In this document: piece after piece, positions 1-11,424 of the stretch
Layout: the number at the start of each line of letters is the position of its first letter
How positions within the stretch are numbered: position 1 is the stretch's first letter
Source of the DNA: Steromphala cineraria
Taxonomy: Eukaryota > Mollusca > Gastropoda > Trochida > Trochidae
Reading direction: 5' to 3'
DNA length: 64,000 nt
Assembly: GCA_916613615.1 (NCBI GenBank)
Contig: OU744736.1
Coordinates: forward strand, 54,751,600-54,815,599
The notes under the pieces: model-generated
The model's input: the letters and a program-made list of their open reading frames with translations, nothing else
Told to the model about the DNA's origin: nothing
Databases searched by the model: none
Translations under genes and position numbers: made by a program

Positions 1-812
1 CCGGACAGTGATCACTACATATAGGGTCGAGTACACCAGAATCTTTTATAAGGGAAGTGTGTGAAATAAAGATAAGATCAATCAAAGTTCTAGAAGTAGG
101 TGTGATCCTTGTGGGATCAGTAATGATTTGAGATAATCCATTCAATACTTTGATTTGTTCTATTCTGTTTGAACACATTGACAGAATATCTTCATTAAAA
201 TCACCAGTTACAATTGTTACTAAGCCAATATCGACAGCATTAGTGATAGATTCCTCTATCAAGTCCCAATAAGCATCACTCTTGTCTGCTCTATAGAAAG
301 TTCCAATTAAGTAATTGCGTTTTTTTACATTTAATCTTAACCCATAGTGCCTCAAGAGCAGGCAGGTCTAAAATGTCCATGCACTCAAAAATCAAGCATT
401 GTTTTATATATACAGCCACCCCTCCACCCCTGGTTTGTCTATCTTTTCTTAATGGTAAATGATAACCTGGTCTTTCAATATTAATACTTTCTATTCCATT
501 ATGCAACCATGATTCAGTTATACAAATCACATCATATGGTTTTAATTCAGCTTGGAGTATATCTAGTTTATCTTTTAAACTTCGTACATTTAAATGTATA
601 ATTTTAAGATCGGATGTTTGAAATGGTCCTGGATGTGGGTGAACATCACCACAGGTCAAAAGGAGTAAGGTAATAAGCAAGGATACTCGGTTGTCATAGA
701 GACACAATATTGAAAATAGATAGCACCGTTTTCTAAATTTAAAGGCAGATTTGCTTTGAATGTGACAAACAAACGAACCCATCGCTTGTCTATATTGCGT
801 TATATCAATCAT
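1..812 (-). pseudogene. LINE ORF2, 5' part: endonuclease domain (frameshifted, runs off the window edge)
   Basis: This is the start of an ORF2 of an APE-type non-LTR retrotransposon; the domain nicks target DNA to prime reverse transcription. Reading leftward from an ATG at 812, residues 1-54 are a hydrophobic-ended leader and residues 55-63 read GDVHPHPGP, a 2A-like motif. The endonuclease fold begins at about residue 69, with LNVRSL at 74-79, a TESW motif carrying the catalytic Glu at residue 100, and a GGGVAVYI strand at 129-136. The frame breaks at the 7-base T run at 320-326. The rest continues in another frame to position 1, with the GDFNED motif near 188-205 and the SDHCP catalytic Asp-His motif at the very edge. 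The reverse transcriptase should lie outside the window. A CR1/L2-like clade is likely from the leader plus endonuclease arrangement, but is not proven. Confidence 0.85.
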
Positions 813-2403
813 TGTCGAACAAGAAAAAAGAAGTATCAGGGTTGGTGGGTTCGTACAAAGATATTGAATGGCAAATAAAACACGTAGATATTAAGAGTTG
901 GAATTCATATGGCGTTACCGCAAATGATGAATTACATTTTGAATTGTGAAAACAAAAATCGTGAATACATGACAAAAGGTTCTTGAGGCGAAGGTAATCT
1001 TTGAAATGATGTGTTAAAGTGAACAGAAAGGAGAATGAAAGAAACAAATAACATAATCTCATCGTTTTGGATGAGAAATATGGAGAATAATATACAAATA
1101 ATACAGGTGAAGTATTGGTTCAGATAGTCAAAAAATATTTCATGAGAAAGTGTGATATCTGATAAATTGATTTGAAGTGAATATGACTTTTACGGTGTTT
1201 CATAAGTCTGTGTTATCGACAGCCAATTCTTGTATCATGTTGAGCATGATGCACGTGCAAGACGAGACAATCTGTAAAGCTAAGACATGTGTCGTGTTGC
1301 CAAAGATAGCCTAAAGATGCGGATTTGGACTAACTATATTATAGTAAGTAAGCTGAATTTGTATTTGTAGTATGAAAAGGATAGCAAACGTGTTATTATA
1401 GAAAGTGAAGATATGAGGAGTGTATTGTTTGATTTAAATAATGATGGATAATATTTGACTACGTGGTTGGTAATAATTTCATTAGTAAAGATAACAACAG
1501 GGTACTTGACTATCTAAAGGGAAGTACTTCGTATTGTAATGTTAACTTAAAGTTTCGATCGTGAGCATAACTGAGGGTGAAAATTTAAAAAGAAAAAATT
1601 AAATAACGAAAAAAACATTTAAAAAAATGATGATTGTTGAACCTTCTAAATCAACTAAACAAAAAATAAATAGATATGAGTACCAAAAAAAAACCACACA
1701 AAACTATCCAGTATACCCTTAGACATTCCCTCAAAATAAATTTCAAACAGAAACATAATATGTACACATACATTGCTAAAGTTATAAAACCTTAGGAAAG
1801 TCTACACTTAAAGGTTGCTGAATATCGCGCTTCCATGTTCCAAACAACCAGCAATGTAATAATAAACAAAGTATGATCTCAGAAAATCAAAGTGTGATAC
1901 AAAGACACATGAAGATATGATTGCATCTTTCATTTCACGTGTTCACAACGTATAACAAAAACTGTAACAGAGATATTTGTCTCGTGAGTATGTATATGTA
2001 ACGTCGCCAAACAAGTGGTTATTTCAAACAAATAATAATTTAGGAACAATAATCAATAAATGGTTATTGTATAAATTGTAACCTTTCTATATACATGTAA
2101 TTAGTTACACGAGAAGTTTGGGGTACCTTAGGGCTTCACGAAATAAGTTCAGTATGATTTCATTGTCATGTTACTACCGACAGGTGTTTACACATGCTAT
2201 AAACACACACCTTAGGTACAATATTTGTATATGAAACATGATATCTCTGAATAATATTTGAAGACTGTATGTCTTTTGGTATTATGCAAACATGCATTCA
2301 AGCATACACATATATATGTTTCGAAAATAATTGTACAGTTTTCATATTGATACACACCCATATGTAATTTTCCCTCTACCACCCACATGTAGGTCACATG
2401 GGA
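813..2403. other. Non-coding interval between the LINE endonuclease and the microsatellite
   Basis: AT-rich DNA with no supportable gene. A minus-strand open frame at 805-1062 overlaps the start of the LINE ORF2 and has no recognisable domain; it is probably LINE leader sequence read in another frame. Confidence 0.5.
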
Positions 2404-2549
2404 TACATACATACATACATACATACATACTTACTTACATACTTAGATACTTAGATACTTACATACATACTTACATACATACATACATACATACACACAT
2501 ACATACATTATACATACTTAGATACTTACATACAGTACATACATACATT
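2404..2549. repeat. (TACA)n-type microsatellite, about 145 bp, interrupted
   Basis: Runs of ATAC/TACA units interrupted by CTTA and GATA variants. It lies about 10 bp beyond the stop codon of the neighbouring minus-strand LINE ORF1, so on that strand it sits where the 3' tail of a retrotransposon would be. Confidence 0.95.
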
Positions 2550-2559
2550 TTAGATCATT

Positions 2560-3357
2560 TTAGATTTGGCTTAAGTTCAATGTCATCAATAGCCTCGTCG
2601 ATTCACACACTTCCTGGAAGATTGTTTCGTTAAAAACTTTTTTCAAGGAACCATCTTTAAGTTTAACAAGGATGACCCCACCTGACACCCAGGTGGCTTC
2701 AACTTTGTTTTCCTTCACAAGAGCTCTAGCCCGTCGAGCAATATTTGCTCGAATCTTAGTTAGATCTTCATTAATGAAGACACGAGGTGATGTTGACTGG
2801 CCCTTGAGTCTGAATCTTTGCTTTAACAGTTTTTGCTTTATAGTGTTGTTAGTAATGCGTACTATAATTGGCCTTGCTCTCTCTTGGGGCTGAGGGGGGA
2901 ATCTTGGCACACGGTGACTAACATCCAGATCCTCAGGTTTAAGTTCAATACCTATATTCCTAGCCAAGTCAGTAATGAGATCATCGGTTCTCTCACCTTC
3001 GCTTTCTGGAATCCCCATGATTCGTAGATTATTGGAGCGTGAGTGTTGCTCTAATCTATCTAAAGATATGGCCAGATTGTCAATTGTTTTGTCTTTGTCT
3101 ACAATGGTCTCCTGAAGTTTGACAATTTCAGTTTTCATGAGTTTATTTTGTTCGAGGACTTCAGTAATATCAGATCTGATAGTGGGCATTATAGCACTTG
3201 CCACGGCATCACCGATTAAAGTTAGAGTCTCGGGATTCTTTAGTGCAACTAAGAGTTGGGAAATGAACTGACTTGCCTCGTTTGTTCCCGGGTCACTCAT
3301 ATTTGATTGATTAATGTGAGAATCAGAAGAGTCAAAATCCACACTATCAAAACTCAA
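2560..3357 (-). CDS. LINE ORF1 protein (coiled coil, RRM-like, C-terminal domain), intact
   Basis: A 265-residue open frame with the layout of ORF1 proteins of non-LTR retrotransposons, which bind element RNA and form trimers. Residues 1-60 are a polar, weakly conserved N-terminus. Residues about 62-108 form a heptad-rich coiled coil (IRSDITEVLEQNK onward, ending LDRLEQHSRSNN). Residues about 109-185 are RRM-like (LRIMGIPES, then DLDVSHRV and RPIIVRI). Residues about 186-240 are the C-terminal RNA-binding domain (VFINEDLT, then GGVILVKLKDGS). A second in-frame ATG at codon 20 (MSDPGTN) could be the true start. The last dozen residues may be altered by a small frameshift near 2575-2600. It has the same orientation as the endonuclease fragment at 1-812, but 1.7 kb of unrelated sequence and a microsatellite separate them, so they may be different elements. 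Confidence 0.8.
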   Translation of the reverse strand: MSFDSVDFDSSDSHINQSNMSDPGTNEASQFISQLLVALKNPETLTLIGDAVASAIMPTIRSDITEVLEQNKLMKTEIVKLQETIVDKDKTIDNLAISLDRLEQHSRSNNLRIMGIPESEGERTDDLITDLARNIGIELKPEDLDVSHRVPRFPPQPQERARPIIVRITNNTIKQKLLKQRFRLKGQSTSPRVFINEDLTKIRANIARRARALVKENKVEATWVSGGVILVKLKDGSLKKVFNETIFQEVCESTRLLMTLNLSQI

Positions 3358-4491
3358 ATTGCACGACCTTTTATTGTCAACGTCCGATTCGGGGCTGGTG
3401 AAAACTTGTTCCCGATCAGTTTGCTAGATATAGGAGGTTTATTCATACGAAAAGTCAAGTTTACAATTTGTTTTTTTATACACAAATGTCAATGGCGGAC
3501 CTTACCTCGATTTCATGAAAACATCAAATCCAATGCAATCCCCTTCAATCCATGAATATAGGCACACAAAATTCCATTAATTTATTTATCTTCACCAAAT
3601 AGTTATATATTTTCAATCCATTTACTACATTCGGTTGTCAGTTCACTTATTTCACATTATTTTCAAGAAGCTGATAGAGCTCACACGAAGCACGTCCTGT
3701 CACCATGAGCGACCTTGACATTCACCTTTGAATGTAAGTCAATTTGTAACATTTCATTAAGTATCTATATATTTCCATATAAAGTAATCTTTCAAAACAA
3801 ATTCGTTGTCCATTTCTGTTCGTAATTATATATCTACATGAATAAGTAAGTTAACTATCATGTGTTAAAAATAACGAAAGTTTCCAAGAAAAAGGTACAA
3901 CTTACAAATGTATTAGACCATTTTGAAAAAAAAAGAGTTTTTTTTGTTTAATCAGCCTTATTAAAATAATTGGATGTTTTTTATATTAAATCCTGTACGT
4001 ACACATTCGATACGTGAAAGCACAAGGATTCACAATACAATAACAACTTTTTATCAGGTATCACAATTTGCGTCATTAATCAACGAAAAGTGTTTCTTTA
4101 TCTCATTCCAAGGCAGTTGTCGCTTCAAGCAACAAGAAGAAATCTAAATCCAAGGTTTTTTTTCACTGTCAGCATAATCGTTTCTTATCTTCGTCATTTG
4201 TATATTTACTTTATACTATAATATCTTACTAATGCTAGGTTCTCGACAGATATTACATGCAAGAACTTAATTCAGCTGAAGATGATGTAGTTCCCAGAAT
4301 GGAACATAGAATCTGAACTTTATTTTGCTAATTGTTAACTAATTCTAACTAAACCAAAATAACTAAATTAGACAAAGCAATCATTTCAGTTCTTATAACA
4401 TAAAGTCAGTTTATTACTTTTGACATTTCCACAGTGATAAAACATAAACCATTTGTTTCAGTACAAGTCTATGTAAGAATGATAGTTAGTT
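3358..4491. other. Non-coding interval up to the segmental duplication
   Basis: AT-rich sequence without a recognisable gene, RNA or repeat. A short plus-strand frame at 3307-3555 lies antisense to the LINE ORF1 start and shows no domain. Confidence 0.45.
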
Positions 4492-6811
4492 TATCATTCT
4501 TCAAATGATGACATTTGTTTCCAAAACAATTCTAATGTACCAGTTATGAATAATTGTGGGATTTAGCCCGTTTCAGATTAATGTAAATGATACATGGTTC
4601 GTCTCATTACTTGGATAAATGGTGAAACAAGACACATTTTCCATGTATCATATTTCTAATTTTATCATGTAGGCCAACTCTAGTTTTCGTTTACACAAGA
4701 TAAATTGATACTAAGGTAATTTTCTATTCGGTTTAACTGATTTCTTTCACAAAATTTCGAAATGTTCAATGAAAATAGTTATATATGTTTACCTTTTCAG
4801 GATCATCTGACTACGTTGCATAATGTTTTCAATCTTTATGTAACTATTTATTTTTTTAAAATGGCAGTACCAAGTTTAAGTTCAATAAAGTCGCCTATTA
4901 AAAACAGAATTTAATTTTAGCAATCGAATACAAGTTTTTGTTACCTTACATGTACATGTTCACTCCTCGAATGAAATTTTGTCGCAATGCTTGATCCGGG
5001 TTGCAATAAACTACAAGGTTACATAGATACATAGCATAAAAGTTCAAAGGGGCCAAGATATAACACTCTTAGCAAGTTTGAAGCCGTATTCATTATTGAT
5101 GCAAAGTGCATGTCATGCTTAAGCTGTCGCTGGACGAGAGTATATATATGTTAGGAAGCATTAACAACAAAATCAATATATGTCAATGTTTTCCGTTCTA
5201 TTGAAATGACATGTTTCATTGGCATCTTTTCAGTTTAAAATGCATAGAAATGTAAGTTGGTCTATAACTTTATCTTTTAATATGTTCTAAACCTCCCAAT
5301 CTGATAAAAATTGACAAAATGCTTCTATGAAAGGTTCACGTTGAGATATCATCTAAAATACAAAAACAAAGGAAAGGTTCTGCCTATTACAATGCAGCTA
5401 ATTTTCTTATGTGATAAATCAATTACATTTTTGGAAATCAATCAAAACATAGCTTTTACCTTCCAATTGCGTCGAGATGTGAGGTGGTTTTCAACAAATG
5501 ATGCTTTCTACCTTTTCTTAATTCTTTGAAGTACATAGTCAAAGTCAATTTGTATAGTACTACATGTATATCCATGCTAAATAGCGCTCTTAAAGATCCG
5601 GAAATCTGTTGTTCTGATTTGTTCTGAACAAATGATCTCTTGTGTCTTTCTGAAAGTCAGGTGGCATTGCCACTTGCGTATTTTGATTGGTTGTTTTTTC
5701 CATTTCTCTGCTAAAGAGAAGGTAAACGATCTCACGCCGTATATTGCCAGTCTCTCTCTGGGTACTGCCAGAAGCATCTGCTGCTAGGAGAGATCTGCAA
5801 TTTACCATCTCACACGGATAAGAAGTTGAGGAGTTACTAAGGCACTGGAGAACAACTACACAATTATATATATTATATATAAAGTGATGTTGTATCTGAG
5901 CCAATACAAGAAAGCTAATAAAGTTGTCTGAGTATATATCTGATAAATGTGCTGAGTGTTTCCTGAATTGTTGTCATGCATTCATCACTCAGAACCTCAT
6001 ATCGTTTTTTTTCTTGCAGATACTGCTCCCTTAAGGCTAATTGAATAAGCTAATGATTTCAGAATCCCTCTTCATATAACCAAACATACCTTTCGGTTTT
6101 TAATGTAATTCAAAGAAACAAATCAAGAAACATCAAAAGAGTCTTGCTGTGATCCCTGCCCAGGTTTTTTGTCTGTACAAATTAAATCAGCATTACGTTA
6201 ATACTTTGCAAAGCACAAGATTGCCAACACGAATTGTTCATGGAAGTTTCAAATAATTGATTGTTTCAGTTTGAGATTGATTAATCAAAGTTACAAGACA
6301 GGTTGCAGGATCCTGGAAAATAAGACAAAACAACTCTGTGGATATCTTGAATTGAAGGCGCAGCTATGATCATGGATATCAAAGGAGCCGAGACTTCTCA
6401 TTAAGAGAGTCAAGAGTCAAGTTATTTCTAAAAAAGGTTGATAATTAAGGAGATGTGCATTCGGAAAATTATAAACATGAATATGGACCTATTTGTACTC
6501 ACTCAGGCTATGAGGGAAAACATTTCTGTTACCAATCCTTGAGTTAAGTGATTTGTAATGCTCTTAGATAAGTTTATTTTATGCAAATCTTATTGATGTC
6601 TCCTCAATCAGAATCTGGCTTCAACAGTGTCATTAATTCTATCTTTTCAGATGTCACATTTCTACAAGGGTTGCTAGTAACAATTGTAGCAACTTCTCTT
6701 ACTTAATTATAATTGATTTAAGAAAAGTCTTTAGAATTAATTGGGTAGATACACAAGTATATGTATTCTAGATAAGTCCAAATCCTATTCCTTATGATAT
6801 CACTCTTACCG

Positions 6812-6876
6812 TTTATTCCCACATTTGGTTTCATTTTCACCAATTTATTTCCCACATTTGGTTTCATTTTCACCAA
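6812..6876. repeat. 33-bp tandem duplication specific to copy 1
   Basis: Two adjacent, almost identical 32/33-base units (TTTATTCCCACATTTGG, then TTTCATTTTCACCAA). The matching place in copy 2, near 49509, has one unit, so the doubling arose after the segmental duplication or was lost from copy 2. Confidence 0.9.
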
Positions 6877-8256
6877 TTTATTTCGGTGCCTTTATTCCAC
6901 TGTTTCATTGGGTATCATTGTGCATTCACGTATATGATTGTGCTATTTAAAAGGTCAGAGGTATTTCACTTACCAGTTGATGATATGCTAAGTCTTTTTG
7001 TGATTAATGTATTGTGACAATACAAGCTGAATCACATTTTTTGCATTTAAGATGACTACCTGAATTTACTTTCAACAATTGCATTAGTGAGAGGAGTCAT
7101 TTTATGATTCAAGCATAACATTAATAATCAGTTTGATATCATTCTCTGATCATGATTATCAAAGAAGAACTTGTTGTAAAATGAATAGTCAACTTCTCTA
7201 TTGCATTAAATACATCTTAGAGAATAATAACAAATAGATTATTTTCATAAAACCAGCTCATTAGGCTATTATTATTGATATATAACTATGCTTTCGTTGA
7301 GCTGGTTAATTTTAGAGATTTCCGAAAGTTGTTTGCTAAAGAAAGCAGTTTGGTAGTGCAGTGTTTATAAAGAGTAAAATTTTAAAAACTAATACCCGAT
7401 TGTTAAGGATAATTGCATCGGTCTTTGGAAGACTGAAGACTTCCTCAAACGATTAAATGATTTTGAGTACCAATGATTTTTTTAACGTGAGCTAACTACT
7501 CAACAGTAAATACGACCCTTCTTCTTTCGCTTATGTGTTTCCTGATATACATCAAGGCAAAATATTGACCCTCCTTTTGTCTTTTAAGCTATAGATACAT
7601 TGGTAAATGCATTTCAAGCTCCTTTGTTCATGCCACTGAACCAATCAATGTATCTAAACACATATATATCAAGTATAATATTTTTTTTCGTTTATTACAC
7701 TGTTCAGAAACATATCCAATCTGTGCAAATGTATTAACACTCTTTGAGTACTAAATCGTTGATATTCGAATACAATGACAACTAACCTAATGAACAGTTA
7801 ACTGTCTTCGAATGTAATATATTAGACAGAGTTATCATTAAGAATATGTTGTTGCTTTCAAATTAACAGAAAACTGTCTATCATGAGATCTTTCTAGGCG
7901 AACACGATAAATTAGACAGCAACTGTCGCTCCATAACTACCTCTCTATTGGTCTGTCAGTAGTTTGGGTAGTGAGATAGATTGAGATTAAGATGAGTTAC
8001 ATCCATGTGCCAGGAAGTACATCTCATCGAGCACCCACTAATCATAGCAAGGTTTATCTGGACTGACCTCACACAGCAATTAGCTGTAGATATGTCTCCA
8101 CTTCTCAACATCCTCATGACTTAAACTGAGAGATTACTACTGATCTGTTGACCTTGTTTTCTCTCTTTCAGCTATCTTTGTGTTAAACTGTTTGAGACTT
8201 ATATGAAATTAGGTCGTTTGTTGCACTCTGAAGTAAATACTGACCTCCTGATCTCG

Positions 8257-8377
8257 TTCTCCTCACGAGGGTAATACGGTCTGATGTACCATCCTTTTAG
8301 AAATGGCGAGGCGAGGGCGGTCATTTCTACACAGCTGGTACATCACACCGTATTACCCGAGGGAGAAGCATACAACG
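8257..8377. repeat. Foldback hairpin, family 1
   Basis: The left arm reads CACGAGGGTAATACGG, then TCTGATGTACCATC, then AGAAATG. The right arm is its reverse complement, ending TATTACCCGAGGGAGAAGC. The arms are about 50 bp, imperfect, with a GC-rich loop containing GGCGAGGCGAGGGCGG. A closer-paired relative is at 57642-57778. Confidence 0.88.
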
Positions 8378-8787
8378 AATTTATCTATAAGATATAAAGA
8401 CAACTGAATATTCTTTAGACAACATTAAATCAAAACGAACAATGATAAGCATCTTAAACGTACTATAAAGGCGGTTGTTTACACATTTTGACGAAAAGAT
8501 ACAGGCAAATGATGGCCGCCATGTATGACATGCCGTTGATCAAAGAAAGATAACCCTGACCTATTTTCACGTACGCTTCATTCATGACTAAAGTGTTTAT
8601 TACTAATATATCACCACACACTATGAATTAACTTTGGGTAAAATTTGGAAATGTGAATATTTAACGTTGTAATATTATAATATTTGAGGTTGTGACGTGG
8701 TTGGATATTCATCCGCTATTCAGTCTCTTTATAGGCACGATATAAAATAAAATCGTCTAAAATGTAGGTTGGTAATAAACATGATAC

Positions 8788-8926
8788 ATAACTAGTTCCC
8801 CTTTCATATCCAGTTCATGTCCCTCGTAAAATAATTTTGTTTTGTCACTCGCCAAGGCTCATGACAAAGCAAAATTATTTCACGAGGAACATAAACTTGA
8901 TATAAAAGGGGAAGCTCGTTAGATAT
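8788..8926. repeat. Foldback hairpin, family 2
   Basis: Inverted arms of about 60 bp. The left arm contains GTTCCCCTTTCATATCCAG and AAAATAATTTTGTTTTGTCA. The right arm contains the reverse complement with a few differences (TGACAAAGCAAAATTATTT, then GATATAAAAGGGGAA). The loop (CTCGCCAAGGCT) shares a CTCGCC/GGCGAG core with the family 1 loop. Confidence 0.88.
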
Positions 8927-9430
8927 CCTATAAAATTCGCAAACAATTATCTCCCTGACAAAAAAACGTGTGAGAGCTCGACTCTGATCTTGGAGTTGAA
9001 CTGTTTGAGCTTGTCAGTTATTTTGAATTTAGCCCTAAATTGGCAAAAATTCTCACTTTGTTCCGTTTCTGGAGCATAACTTGAAATCTGTTGGTCTAAG
9101 AAACTTCAATTTTGATTTGGATGTTACTAATGTGGTGCAGATGTGCCTTTTGTGAGGAAGGAATTCCAAGGTACCAACATTATTTTTAATTTTGGCCCCA
9201 AAACTGTCCGTTTCCTGGCTTTGAACAGCATCTGAAGCATTACTGAAAAGCTATTTTACTTCATGTGCCAAATGTGAGATTTGTGACAACTCGCTTCTAA
9301 CTCAGTACTTGGACTGTGGAAAAAATCATGTGAATAGTAGAAGCAGTATTATTGTATTTTAAGAAATAGCTTGAACTTGAACACCTATAAAATCTAATTC
9401 TTCAAAGGCATTTAGAAGTTGGTGTGGTAA

Positions 9431-9498
9431 TACAAGACAAATGTTATGGATAACAACTTCTTTATTGATTTCTCACTATCCATAACATTTGTCTTGTA
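9431..9498. repeat. Perfect 22-bp stem-loop (copy 1)
   Basis: The arm at 9431-9452 is the exact reverse complement of 9477-9498, with a 24-base spacer. The same 68 bp are present unchanged in copy 2 at 52831-52898. It may be a hairpin transposon end, a replication or chromatin feature, or a hairpin RNA; nothing in the sequence decides which. Confidence 0.9.
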
Positions 9499-9689
9499 CT
9501 ATAAAATCTATAAATGTATTATGTAGTTTTTCTTGAACCTGGTTGAACTGTTGTCCAATATGGCCATATAAACGTTACATTTCAGCATTGTGCATAAACG
9601 TTCAGTATACATTTTAAATGCTCTTCATTTATACCTTAATACATGCTATACCATTCTTTTTATTTTATTGTTCATGCTGTATCTTTTGT

Positions 9690-9850
9690 CTTTGTAAGTG
9701 TTAGTCAATGAAGCTTTGATGTGAGAGACCTTAGACTTTATAACTATCAACAGTTTCAATGGCTCGGTTAATTGATATATTGTAAAATGTTATCTTGACA
9801 AGATGGGTAATAACGAAACAAATAACAATATAGAAAAAAAATTGTTCAGA
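9690..9850 (-). pseudogene. Old relic of the small secreted-ORF family
   Basis: Read on the minus strand, the segment gives IYQLTEPLKLLIVIKSKVSH followed by IKASL, which aligns with IYQETEPPELLIATRAEILH and IRASL of the intact frame at 13217-13447. The upstream hydrophobic part survives only as LFVSLLPILSR before a stop. So this is a diverged, broken relative about 3.5 kb from the intact one, present before the large duplication (copy 2 match at 53100-53240). Confidence 0.55.
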
Positions 9851-11409
9851 GCTAGAGTGACATCTGCATCAGTATTTGTTTATAAGACTAAAATATCTTC
9901 TGATCTCTGTTTCTTTAGTCGACAAGTGAGTGTAGAAATGTATCTAGATAGTTTGATAACAAGTCTGATAGAATGGGAAGATTAATTTAGATCTTCCAAG
10001 CAAACAGTCAATTGTCAAACCTTCATTGCAATGGATGAGCTCAGACAACATTTACTGTATATATATTCTGTTATCAAGCATTCTTAGGATGTGAATTAGA
10101 AGAGCAACATTCACCTTCTGATCTCATTTCCTATGACAGCTAGATACGTGTCCAACTATACTTGTAATGGTCAATCAGCCTGGCGAGAAGAATCGAGGAA
10201 AGATCTTACTTCCAGTCTACAGAGATATATATGCGACTTACTGTGCTAATAAGTAAATCCCATGGTGTAATAGACCATCTTGTTAAGGAATGGAGATGAG
10301 TTTACCATTGAACTTGTCAGTATTGAGACAGCATTTAGACATTTCGAAGTTATCATCCACAGTTTTAGTATAGGATATTATATTTCTTTGATTTAACCAA
10401 ACTTTTACATTTCTTCAGCTCATGAATAAAGACAAAAAGAAAAAATCTAATTATATTCATTAAAATAACAGAACCACATTCTTAAGTTGCTTACACTATA
10501 TGTAGATAAAGTACAACACTTTACAATCTAACGATTTTACGTCAGGGTCACTGACTCGAGAGGTGTATGGCATCTTTAAATATTTGAGGTGTGTTTTTTA
10601 TATGCAAGGATGCCAAAAATTTAAATGTGTACAATTTGTTTATGATAAGCATAAAATGGTCATAAATCTGTTGATGTAGTCTGCGTCCTTAAGTGTAATA
10701 TACCATTAAGATGAATAATGTCTGTCCCTTCCAATCTAGCATAAGGAAATGCTTGATGGAAGCTCATTACGTCAACAAATAAAAATCATCATAAAGAATC
10801 AATTTTGCCACCTTGTCTCGATCATTCTGTTAAATACCACTAATATTCTGTACAGAACAGATTAAAAAGCATAATTGGTTACCCCGTGCTGAATGTTCTA
10901 ATGCTCTACCTACACTGTATTATCCCTAGGTCTTTTCATCAGAAGAATTCTTACTGAAATTCCATATACAATGAAATTGAGTTTAACTTTCCATGTTCGG
11001 CCTCATCCACAATGACAAGAGATATTGATGTTAGTATGATGTAATGGATGGAAGGTGTAATTAGAAGAATTAGGCAGCATTATCGACCTCCTTGTGACCG
11101 TTACAAATATTCTTGGTAATAAATTAGTTAATTTGTATTAAAAAGGGCCTAAAGGTAACAATGTAATCAAAGTTACTATGTTTACAAGGATATGTTACTG
11201 ATTTAACAACTCATTATCTTCAATAATAAGTCAGTGAGGACACACCACCTCAGGAGATACCAAACAAGTCGTTAATTCCTTCACGTTCCAACAGAAATGT
11301 GTGTACCCTGTGGCGATTGTGTTTGAGGAGCCATTTCTACAAATATCAGTATTAAAATACCTCGCCAATGTCATGTTAATATCACCAAAACATTCATGGA
11401 AAATAAAGA

Positions 11410-11424
11410 TGTGTGTGTGTGTGC
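11410..11424. repeat. Short (GT)n tract
   Basis: Seven GT dinucleotides in copy 1. Copy 2 at about 54923 has a shortened and mutated version. Confidence 0.8.

Larger units (their letters stand above)
8257..8935. mobile_element. Non-autonomous insertion with a long hairpin at each end (copy 1 only)
   Basis: It interrupts alignment between the two duplication copies and begins and ends with separate foldbacks (8257-8377 and 8788-8926) around about 400 bp of AT-rich unique sequence. No open frame encodes a transposase. The first hairpin is the same family as the one at 57642-57778, which also starts an insertion of about 650 bp. The right boundary is approximate because copy 2 carries other insertions at the equivalent place. 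Confidence 0.6.

Noticed and set aside
2331..2633. Frames translating the TACA microsatellite (YIHTYIHTYIH-type repeats)
   Set aside because: Low-complexity translation of a simple repeat, not a gene.
5577..5904. Minus-strand frames in copy 1 with a related frame at 48344-48556 (MEKTTNQNTQVAMPPDFQK versus MEQITNQNTRVAMLPDFQK)
   Set aside because: The similarity is what DNA-level duplication alone would give. Indels shift the frame between the copies and no domain is recognisable, so a protein-coding claim is not supported.
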